A stretch of 54,258 nt of DNA from an uncultured Bacteroidales bacterium (GTDB lineage Bacteria > Bacteroidota > Bacteroidia > Bacteroidales > Paludibacteraceae). This document shows, piece after piece, positions 32,508 to 44,500 of this stretch. The notes under the pieces were generated by a model. It made no database searches, had not been told where the DNA came from, and saw nothing but the letters and a program-made list of their open reading frames with translations. Every line of letters begins with the position of its first letter. Position 1 is the first letter of the stretch. Location: positions 1 through 54,258 of the forward strand of contig CAMJDT010000008.1 of assembly GCA_946404495.1 (NCBI GenBank). The letters are read 5' to 3'. The translations under genes were made by a program, and so were the position numbers.

Positions 32508-35500
32508 ATGAAAACACGCTATACACTATTTAAGTTACTGCTGCTGACTCTGCTGTCAGTAACGGTAGGAATGAAAGTAAATGCGCAGGGTACGGTCGTC
32601 TATGCCCCGACGATCTATATGAGTCTGTGTCCGAACCAGGCCCTGGATTATCGTGGTCATCTGATCACCAAGCCGGGTATCTATAACGACACCTTGTATC
32701 GTACGACGGGCTACGACAGTATCCAAGTTTTAATCGTGAACAGAGGCTATTCGTATTTCCTCGACGACACCGGCAGTCTCACCGAGAACGGTGGCACCTA
32801 TGAGTGGCGCGGCCAGACTTTGACACGTCCCGGTGAGTACTTCGACTCGCTCCATACGAGTCAGGGATGCGACAGTATCTACCACATCACTTTGTTGCAA
32901 AAGCAGGTTCACTATATTGATGTCGAAGAGTCGATGTGTGAGGGTTCGTTGCCTTTCACCTGGCGCGGTCGTGAGATCTGGCATAGCGGTACCTACTACG
33001 ACTACTATGCCACCTCGGCGATGACGGATAGCGTCTATCGGCTTACCTTCACCGTTCATGAGAACCCCATCACCTATATGCAGGTGTCCATCTGCCCGGG
33101 TGAGACCTTCCATTGGAACGGACAGAACATCACCACGGCCGGAGTCTATCAGGATCTGCACTACTCCAAGTGGGGCTGCGACTCCGTATGCGTGTTGGTA
33201 GTCAATATGCTGCACTCCTACCTCATCGAGCGCGAGGCTCAGATCAACGAGAACGGTTATTACCGTTGGCGTGGTCGCGACCTGACCAGCGGTGGCGTGT
33301 ATTGGGACAGTCTGCGCACCGTAGCGGGCTGCGACTCTATCTTCAAGCTGACCCTGCACGAGAACCCCGTCTACTATTCCGAGGAGGAGCAGACGATCTG
33401 TCAGGACGAGATCCCGTACGTTTGGCACGGTAAGAACATCTATACCGCGGGCGTCTACTACGACAGTCTCCTCACCAACGTAGGTGTAGATAGCGTGTTT
33501 AAGTTGACCTTGTCGATACTGCCCATCGAGTTGGCGGAGCACAATGTCGACATCTGCACCGGTGAGACCTTCTATATCGGTACTACACCGATCACCAAGA
33601 CGGGTGTATACTACGACACCCTGGTTAGCGAGCAGGGATGCCGTCATGTGGATAAGTATATCGTCAACGTCCACTCGGCCTACTTCTACACCGAGTCGAT
33701 GACGATCAAGGACGGCGAGACCAAAGAATGGCACGGCCGGACTATCGACCGCGCCGGCACCTATCGCGACGAACAGCAGACGCTCTTCGGCTGCGACAGC
33801 GTGTATATCCTCTCCGTGACCGTGGCTCCCACCTACTATATTGCCGAGGAAGAGACGGTCTGCGAGTCGGCCCTGCCCTTCAACTGGCGCGGTCGCGACC
33901 TCTTTGCTGCCGGCACTTATTACGACACCAAGACCTCGTCCGTCGGCACCGACTCCATTTATGCGGTGACGCTGACGGTACTGCCCACGCGCTATAGCGA
34001 GGACTTCGTGGAGATATGTCCGGGTACCAAGTATAGCATCAACGGCGTCGATATCACCACTCCCGGTACCTACCTCTTCTCCTATACCGCCCAAAACGGC
34101 TGCGACTCGATCCACCGGCTCATCGTCAATTTCTCGGCTTCGTATTTCTACGACGAGGCAGGTACGATGAACATAGGCGGTCAGTATGAGTGGCACGGCA
34201 AGACCTATACCCACGAGGGCGTCTACTACGACAGCCTGCGTACCCAGGGCGGCTGCGACAGTATCTTCCGCCTCACCTTGCGTGAGAACAAGGCCTACCA
34301 CCTGGAGAAGGACACCGCCATCTGCGAGATGGACGCTCCGCTCGCTTGGCACGGTCAGTTCCTCTATCAGTCGGGTACCTACTACGACTCGCTCAAGACC
34401 AAGGCCGGCAACGACTCCGTCTATGAGCTGCGCCTCACGGTGCATCCGCGCCGTATCGATACGCGCTACGTCAATATCTGTCCGGGTCAGACCCTGTCGC
34501 TCAGATGGCAGACGGTCAAGGCTCCGGGTGTCTATTTCGATACGATCCCCAGCATGACGGGCTGCGACAGCGTCATCATGTACGTGGTGAGCAACTCCCG
34601 CAACTTCCTCTTTGAGACCGATGCCACCCTGCACGGACAGGGAGCCTACGAGTGGCGCGGACGCACCTACACCAAGCCGGGTATCTACTACCAGAACTAT
34701 ACCTCCATCGACGGCTGCGACAGTGTCTATCGCCTGATCCTGCACGAGAATCCCGTCTACTACCTCGAGGAGGAAGCTACGGTGTGTCACCACGAGACGC
34801 CGTTCCTCTGGCGCGGCCGGATGCTCTATGAGTCGGGTACCTACTTTGACAGCATCCCCACGACCCACGGCACCGACTCTGTCTACAAACTGACCCTCAC
34901 GGTCCACAAGGATTACCTCTACTACGACCAAATTGATATCTGTCCGAACCAGACCTTCGACTTCCGCGGTACGACCATTACCAAGCCGGGCGTCTATTTC
35001 GACAGTCTCTATAGCTCCATGGGCTGCGACTCCGTCTACATGCTCGTGGTCAACTATCTGCCTAACTACGTCTATGAGACCCACGTCCGGATCTCCGATC
35101 AGGAGACCTACACCTGGCGCGGACGCGTGTTCAACACGCCGGGTACCTACCAGGAGGCGGTCAGCACCATGAGCGGCTGCGACTCGATCTATCGCCTGGT
35201 ACTGGATGTCTATCCCACCTATTACTATCGTCAGGTAGCCTCCATGTGCGAGGGTGGGGTATACACCTGGCGCGGCAATAAGTACTTCAACACCGGCACC
35301 TACTACGACCGCTACACCACCGTACACGGCTACGATAGTATCTACAGCCTGCAACTGACAGTCAACCCCAGGTATATCTTCACCGACGAGGCGGAGATCT
35401 GTGCGGGCTCGACCTATGAGTGGCGCGAGAAGACACTGAGCAAGGCAGGCGTATATGCCGACACGCTCATCTCTTCCGGCGGCTGCGACAGTATCTACCG

Positions 35501-38500
35501 CTTGGTACTCAACGTGGCCTCCACCTACCTCGTTCCCGTCTACGGTGAGGTATGCGAAGGTGAGTTGTACCACTTCCGCAATAGGGACTACTCACCGGGT
35601 ATCTACTTCGATACGATCTATACCCGCACCGGCTGCGATAGCGTGTTCCGCATCGTAGTCAACCAGGCTCCCACCTATCATAAGGTGATCCAGTATCAGC
35701 TCTGCCCGGGTGAGACGATGGTCTACAACGGAGACATTCTCACTGCCGGCAATACCTACGACTATGCCTATACGACGCAGTTCGGCTGCGACAGCTCCTA
35801 TACCATCATCGTCAACGAGGCACCTCACTACTATTTCCGCGACACCGTTGATCTTAGCAACCAAGAGACGTATAATTGGCACGGACAGCTCATTCAAGAT
35901 GAGGGTACCTACTACGACCGCCATCAGACCGTTCACGGCTGTGACTCGATCTACGAACTCACCGCGCGCGTACACGCGATATATATAAATGAGGAGTCGA
36001 TGGAGGTTTGCCGCAACGAGGTACCGGTTACATGGCGCGGTGCAGACTATAGCGTCAGCGGTAATTACTACCTCACCTATAAGACCGTCGATGGCATGGA
36101 CAGTACCTTCGTACTCCACCTGACCGTTCACGAGAACTATCAGATGACCGAGTACCGCGAACTCTGTCCGGGCGCAACGCTCAACTGGCGCGGTCAGACC
36201 ATCACTTCGCCGGGTATCTATACCGACGTGCTCTCGACCGTTTACGGCTGCGATAGTACCTATAAGTTGATCGTCAACCTCGGCTCGAGCTACTTCTATA
36301 CCGACACCATCGACTTGGCCGACAACCAGACCATCACCTGGCACGGCAAGACCATCGACCATGCCGGCACCTATTACGACTCCAACGCCTCCGTATCGGG
36401 CTGCGACTCCGTCTACGAGTTGGTAGTCAACGTATGGCCCACCTACCTCTATGTGGAGGATGTCGTCATGTGCGACAACGAGGGCGGCTACAAGTGGCGC
36501 GACGGTAATATCTATACCCACACGGGTCGCTACTACCAGCGCTATAAGACCGTGCATAATATGGACTCCGTCTATTGCTTGAACCTCACCGTCAATAAGA
36601 CCTACCTCAGGGACGAGTACCTGCAGATCTGCTACGGCGAGACCCTCTTCTACCGCGGACGGACCATCACGGAGCAGTGTGATTTCTACGACACGCTCTA
36701 TACCAAGGCCGGCTGCGACAGCGTCTTCCACGTACGCGTGACACAACTGCCGCGTTATTTCTACCAGACCCACGCACAGCTGGATGAGAACGGTCGCTAC
36801 GAGTGGCGCGGACGTCTCTTCCACGAGGAGGGCGTCTACTACGACAGCCTCAAGAGCGTGAACGGCTGCGACAGTATCTACCAGTTGACCCTGCACGAGA
36901 ACCCCGTCTACTTCTTCGACGAGGCCGACACCACCTGCCAGAACGCCCTGCCCTATATCTGGCACGATATGTACATCTATGAGGCAGGCGTCTACTACGA
37001 CAGCCTCAAGACCTTCGTCGGTCGCGACAGCGTCTATCGCTTCACCCTCACGGTGATGCCCACCTATCTGAGCGAGAAGTCGGACATCCTCTGCCATAAC
37101 TCGGAGTACTACTTCCGCGGTCAGCAGATCACCGAGGCCGGTATCTACTACGATACACTCATCACCAAGGACGGCTGCGACTCGGTATTCAAGTTGGTAC
37201 TCAATTGGGCACCCACCTACCGCTTTGAGGAATACATGGTACTCTGCGACGGTGACGAGGACACCTGGCACGGCCAGCGTATCAACCACTCCGGCATCTA
37301 CTACGATCGTCTCCGTACCATCCACGGCTGCGATTCGATCTACGAACTGCATGTTCGTATCGCCGAGAAATACTACGAATCGGACAGCATCGTCGTCTGC
37401 GAGAACGACCTGCCCCACGTATGGCACGGTAAGAATTACTACGCCAGCGGCGTTTATTGGGACAGCTGCAAGACCGTAGACGGCTGCGACTCCGTCTATC
37501 GTCATGCCCTCACCGTCTGCAAGGTATACTACAACGAGGTACATGTCGACTTCTGCCAGGACGAGGGCGCTACCTTCCGCGGCGAACGTTTCTATACCAA
37601 GCGCATCATCGAGGATACCCTCTATTCCACCTGCGGCTGCGACTCCATCGTACGCTATGTCTTCGAACCGAACCCCACCTATCTCTTTGAGACCGATGCT
37701 TCCTTCAACCCGGGCGGCAGCTACGAGTGGCGCGGTACGACCTATAGTCACGCAGGCGTATACTACGATCCCTTTAAGACCATCAGCGGCTGCGACTCTG
37801 TCTACAAACTGACCCTGCACGAGAACCCCGTCTATTACTTCGAGGAGAAGGAGACCATCTGCTCGCAGGATCTGCCCTACGTATGGCACGGTAACAAGTA
37901 CCTCTATCAGACAGGCGTTTACTTCGACTCACTGAGCACTTTTGCCGGCACCGACAGCGTCTATCGCTTGGAGTTGACCGTGTATGAGAGTTCACTCGTC
38001 GAGTTCCGCGATACCATCTGCAACGGCGGTACCGTCATCTGGGGCGGCGATACGATTCGCCAACCGGGTATATACTACGATACCCTGACCTCCATCCACG
38101 GCTGCGACTCCGTCAAGTCCTTGGTGCTCAACTGGACTCCGCGTTACTGGTACGTAGACAGCGTCAGCATCTGCGACAAAGAGGCCTATATCTGGCGCGG
38201 TAACTCCTATAGCACGCCGGGTATCTACGAGGAGGGCTACTCGTCCTATCAGGGCTGCGACTCCACCTATCGCCTCGTCCTGACTGTCTATCCGACCTTC
38301 TACAATAAGGAGGAGATCACCTGGTGTCAGAACGACGGTCCCTACTACTGGCATGGCACCTTCTACTCTGAGAGCGGTACCTACTACGACCGCCATCTCA
38401 CCCGTCACGGCTACGACAGTATCTATGAGTTGAACCTAACCGTCTATCCGTCGTACAACTACGAGGAGCGCATCGAGCTCTGCGAGAACAACTTCCCGTA

Positions 38501-41500
38501 TCACTACAAGGATACCGTCTTCTACGGACCCGCCGTCTATCGCGACTCCCTGAAGACCATCCACGGCTGCGACAGCGTCTATACCATCGTCATCGATATG
38601 GCCCGCTCCTACATGTTCGAGGAGACCAAGACCATCTGCCGCGGCGATGTATACGAGTGGCACGACCGGTACCTGACGCGTGCGGGTATCTACTACGACA
38701 GCCTCAAGACCCGCGCGGGCAGTGTAGCTTGCGACAGTGTCTACCGTCTGACCCTGACGGTCAACGAACCCTTCTACGAACTCCAGACCGATATGATCTG
38801 CAGCAACGAGACACCGTACCTCTGGCGCGGCCGTTACCTCTTCGAGACCGGTACCTACTTCGACAGTCTGCGTACGCAGGCCGACGTCGTAGGCTGCGAT
38901 AGCGTCTATGAGTTGCGACTTGTCGTCTATCCCTCGGTCGAGACCTACGATACCATCTGGACCTGCCACGGCGACGTAGCTACCTATCGTGACTCCGTCA
39001 TCACCGTTACCTCCGTCTTCTCCGACACGACCTACAATATGTACGGCTGCCCCGTCATCAGCCATGTGGTATATGATTTCTGGCCTACCTATTACTTCTA
39101 CGAGGAGAAGAACGTCTGCGAGGAGGACACCTTCCTCTGGCATGATCAGACACTCACCTACGAGGGGCGCTACTTCGACCGCCAGACCTCTATCTTCGGC
39201 TGCGACTCGATCTACGAGATCAATATCACCTTCCACAAGACCGTGCGCGACTCCGAGATCGTCGTGATCTGTCCCGACAGTCTGCCCTACGTCTGGGTAT
39301 ACGAGGAGGACTCCACCACCTTCTGGCGCGACACCGTCATCGAGAAGTTCTATCGTACGCCCGACGGCTGCGACTCTACCTATAAGTTCGTACTGATCCT
39401 TACGGAGAAGTGCTCCGAACTGGATTCCATCCCCTTGTGCCCGGATGACAGCGTCTTCATCTACGATAAGTTCTATAGTCAGCAGGGCCAGTACTCGCTG
39501 CCGTTCCAGACCGAAGCCAATAAGATGAATAACTATCCCGACAGCGTCTATCGTTTCTACCTCTTCAATGCCGACACGGCCTATACACGGGTAGATACCT
39601 TGCTCTGCTCGTCGGGCATACCGTTCCTCTACAACGGCCAGTGGATCGACAGCGCCGGTGTCTATATCAGCCGCCTGCAGACCGCACTCGGGTGCGACTC
39701 CGTAGTCGAACTCCGCGTATCGGTACGTCCGTCCTACGAGCAGTATCAGGAACTCTTCGTCTGCCACAATGAGCCGTATTACTACCGCGGCGAACGCGTG
39801 ACCCAGTCCGGTATATACGACGACACGCTCTTTACCAACCTCGGCTGCGATAGCGTCATTCACTACGTCGTGAACTTCGTTCCTAACTTCTACTTCGAGG
39901 ACCATAACCGCTTGAACCCCAACGGCACCTTCGAATGGCACAATAAGACCTATACCCGTCCGGGCGTATATTGGGACAGCTGCAAGACCGTCCACGGCTG
40001 TGACTCCGTCTATAAGCTCATCCTCCTCAAAAATGAGGCTTACTACTTCGAGACCGTCCGCACCTTCTGCTCCAACGATGACTCGATACCGTACCTCTGG
40101 CGCGATCATTACTATTCGACCACGGGCGTTTACTACGACTCGATGATGACCGTAACGGGTGCGGATAGCGTCTATGCGTTGAACTTCACCGTGCTGGATG
40201 CATCCTTCGTCTCGACCCGTGTTAACCTCTGTCCGGGCGAAGCGTTCTACTTCCGTGGCGAACGTATCACCGAGCCGGGTATCTATACCGACACGATGTA
40301 CACGCTCACCGGCTGCGACAGCGTGATCCAGTATGTAGTCACCGTCAATCCGTCGTTCTTCATCAACGACACGGCCTATATGAATCCGGGCGGCTCGTAT
40401 CAGTGGCACCGTGACGGCTTCAAGGTAACGCTCACCAAGCCGGGCGTTTATTGGGACAGTTGCCGCACTGTATTGGGCTGCGACTCGATCTACCGCCTCT
40501 TCCTCTACGAGAACGACTACTATCTCTTTGAGACCGTGAAGGAGTTCTGCGCGAACGAGACGGATCAGTTGCCGTTCGTATGGCGCGGACACAGCTATTC
40601 CACCACGGGTGTCTACTACGACAGTCTCATGACGCACCTCGGTGCCGACAGTATCTATGTTCTGAAGCTGACGATCCATGACGCTCCCTTCGTCTCCACG
40701 CGTATTAACCTCTGCCCGGGTGAGTCCTTCTTCTTCCGCGGCGAACGGATCACCGAGCCCGGTATCTATACCGACACGATGTATACGCTCACGGGCTGCG
40801 ACAGCGTCATCCAGTATGTCGTCACCGTCAATCCGACCTTCTTCTTCGAGGAGACGGCCTATATGAATCCGGGCGGCTCGTACCTCTGGCACCAGAACGG
40901 TTCCACGCGTATCCTGACCGAGCCGGGCACCTACTTCGACAGTTGCCGCACCGCCCTCGGCTGCGACTCGATCTACCGCTTGTTCCTCTACGAGAACGAC
41001 TACTATTACTTCGAGACCGTACGCGAGTTCTGCGCCAACGAGAAGGACAGCCTGCCGTACCGCTGGCGTGGTCATGACTATACCACCACGGGCGTCTTCT
41101 ACGACTCGCTCAAGACCATCTACGGCACCGACAGCGTCTATGCCCTGCGTCTGACGATCCATACCGCTCCGTTCGCATCCACGCGTATCAGCCTCTGCCG
41201 TGGCGAGATCTTCCGCTTCCGCGGTCAGAACATCACCAAGGCCGGTCTCTACCTCGATACCCTGCAGACCTTGCACGGCTGCGACAGCGTCGTACAGTAC
41301 GTAGTGACCTTTAACCCCGACTTCTATTTCGAGAAGACCGACCTCATCAACCCGGGTGCTACCTATACCTGGCATCAGGACGGCAGCGTACGCATCCTCA
41401 CCAAGGCCGGCGTATTCTGGGATAGCTGCAAGACCGTAGCCGGCTGCGACTCGATCTATAAGTTGACCCTCATCGAGAATAAGACCTATTACTTCATCGA

Positions 41501-44500
41501 GCGCGACACCGTCTGCGAGGACGAACTGCCTTACCTCTGGCATAACAGGTCCTACGAGACATCGGGTACCTACTTCGATAACCAGACCACCTACTACGGC
41601 GCCGACAGTATCTACCGCCTCGAGCTGGTAGTTTATCGTAAGTCCTTCGAGCAGCGTAGCTACAGCCTCTGCAACAAAGAGTTCTATACCTTCAACGGTC
41701 AGACCATCTCCAAGCCCGGTATCTACTACGACACGCTCTACTCGTCGCACGGCTGCGACTCCATCATTCAACTGATGGTGAACCACGCTACCACCTACCT
41801 CATCGAGCGCCAGCTGCAGATCTGTAAGGACGATACGCTGCGCGTGATGCCGGGTGTGGAGATCACCCGTCCGGGTGTATACTACGATACCTTGCACACG
41901 ATTGCCGGCTGCGATAGTATCTTCCGTTATGTGGTCAACGTGGCCGAGAGCTTCTTCATCGAGCGTCATGCTTCGATGAATCCGGGCTCCACCTACGAGT
42001 GGCACCACTGCGGCGTACCCGTCACCCTGACCAAGGAAGGCGTTTATTGGGATAGCTGCCGCACCGTCTCGGGCTGCGACAGTATCTGGCGCCTCGAACT
42101 CAGTGTAGACCACGCGTATACCTTCCGCGAGGATAAGCATCTCTGCCTCAACGATGAGGACTATCCCTACTACTGGCACGGTCAGACCCTCTACGACTCG
42201 GGTACCTACTACGACTCGCTCTTTACCTTCAAGGGTCAGGATAGCGTCTTCGTATTGAACCTGACAGTGGATAGTATCTATATCGTCGACGAACAGGTAT
42301 TCATCTGTAAGGGCGATACCTTCTACCTGGGCGGACACGCCTATACCGAGTCCGGCACCTACGAGGATACACTGCTCTCGTCGGTAGGCTGCGACTCGAT
42401 CGTCCGTCTCCACTTGAACCACTATCAGACCTATAAGTACGTAGAGTACCGCTCCTATGGTATCAACGATGTACACGAGTGGCAGGGTATGAATATTACC
42501 CACTCGGGTATCTATATGAAGCGCTACGGCACGGTCAACGGCTGCGACTCCATCTATGAACTCCACGCGACCGTCTACCAGGCTGCCTACAACGATACCA
42601 TCATCGATGTCTGCTACGGCGACGTCTTCTACCTTAACGACATTCGCATCCGCGCCAACGGCGACTACTACGATACGCTCCGTACCGCCAACGGTCAGGA
42701 TAGCATCGTATGCTACCACGTACGCTTCCACGATGAGATACCCGTCACGATCATCAATACCGATATCTGCGACGGCGACTCGCTCTATATCAACGACTCA
42801 CTCATCACCTCCAGTTGCGTCTACGAGGAAGTCTTCCTCTCGCGTCTGACGGGCTGCGATAGTGTCGTGAAGCATATTATCAACAAGAACCAGACCTACC
42901 ACTTCGAGGAGCGCTACTCCTTCTGCGAGAATACCGCCTTCGAGTGGCCGAACCACCCGAACCCGCTGAAGCCCGGTACGAACTTCATCTTCGACCGCCC
43001 GGGTGTATACTACGACAGCTGCATCACCGTTCACGGCTGCGACTCCGTCTATACGCTCACGCTCATCGGTAAGGGCTTCGTGGAGATCGATACGACCATC
43101 CTCGTCTGCTACGACGAACTGCCCTACGTCCACAACGGAATCCAGTACTGGGATCGTGACTCTACCTTCAACGATACCCTGCACTCCGTCAACGGCTGCG
43201 ACTCGATCCGTCATGTCCACTACGTGCGTACCACCAAGTGCTCCGAGTACGAGGAGTCGCACTATTGCACCAACGAGTTGCCTGTCTTCGATGGCGATAC
43301 CATCTTCGAGTCGGGCGCTTACCGCTTCGATGCATGGACCAACGGCGGTATGGACTCTGTCTATCGTACCATCATCAAGATCGAACCCACCTATGTGGAT
43401 ACCGTTCCTCTGACCGGCTGCGACAGCGTCGAATTCGACGGACGTATCTTCCGCACCTCCACCTCGGTACCGTACGCCTTCCGCTACCAGTCCGTCTGGG
43501 GCTGCGACAGTACGATCTATGTCAAGGCCGTAGTCAATCACTCCAGCCGTGACCGTCAGGACGAGACCTTCGCTACCATCTTCGACTTCGATGCACCCTA
43601 CTACTGGTACGACGTCGAGGGTACGAAACTGGGCGAGTACTTCTCCAGCGGTAACTACGAGATCATCGGCAACACGCCCGAGGGATGTAACCGCTACTAT
43701 GAGTTGCACCTCGAGGTGATCCATACCGACACCCTCATCGATGTACAAGACCTCGTTTACTGTAAGGGTGATCCCAACGGTATCAGCGTCTACGGACACA
43801 TCTATTATCCTACGGAGAATATGGAGGTTACCTACCTCGATACCAACCGCGTGAAGGGTGTATCCATCGTCTATAAGTCGTATATCACTGTGCTGGAGAC
43901 CACCACGCTGACCGATATCTTCCTGCCCAATGAGAATATCTGCGGCGATGCCTTTGAGTTCGACCTCGGCTTCCATGTGACGGGTTCGATGCCTCAGACC
44001 TATAAGGTCGAGTTCCTCGACACCTACGCTTCGCAGTACGAACTGCCGGGCTCGACCGGTCAGGTAGACGCCACCGGTATCATCACCGTGCCGATGCGCC
44101 ACGACCAGTACTGCTTCGTCACCCCGAACTACTACCACATCCGCCTCACCGTTGATAACGTGGCCTGCGGTAGCTCGCACCTGGATACCACGATTCTCAT
44201 TAAGTATCCGTCGTGGATCATCGAGCAGAACTGGAACAATGTCGTCGCTGTGCTCAACAACCAGACCATCAACTCGCAGACCTACTGCGGTAACTACGAG
44301 TTCTCGCAGATCGAGTGGTTCATCAACGACGTCAGTGCCGGCATCAGCGACTACCTCTATTCGGGTAGCAACAGCATTGTCAACAAGTACGTCCACGCCG
44401 AACTCGTGCGCGAGGGTGAGACCCGGGCCATCCCGACCTGCCCGATCCTCATCCGCGACACCGACCACCGCGGCGGACAGTACGGCGTACGACCCAATGC

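Noticed and set aside
32730..42731. Very long open frames on the minus strand opposite the giant gene (about 947, 765 and 1431 codons)
   Set aside because: They mirror the biased codon use and the 153-residue repeat of the real gene, have no signal peptide or known domain, and vanish where the repeats end. They are shadows.
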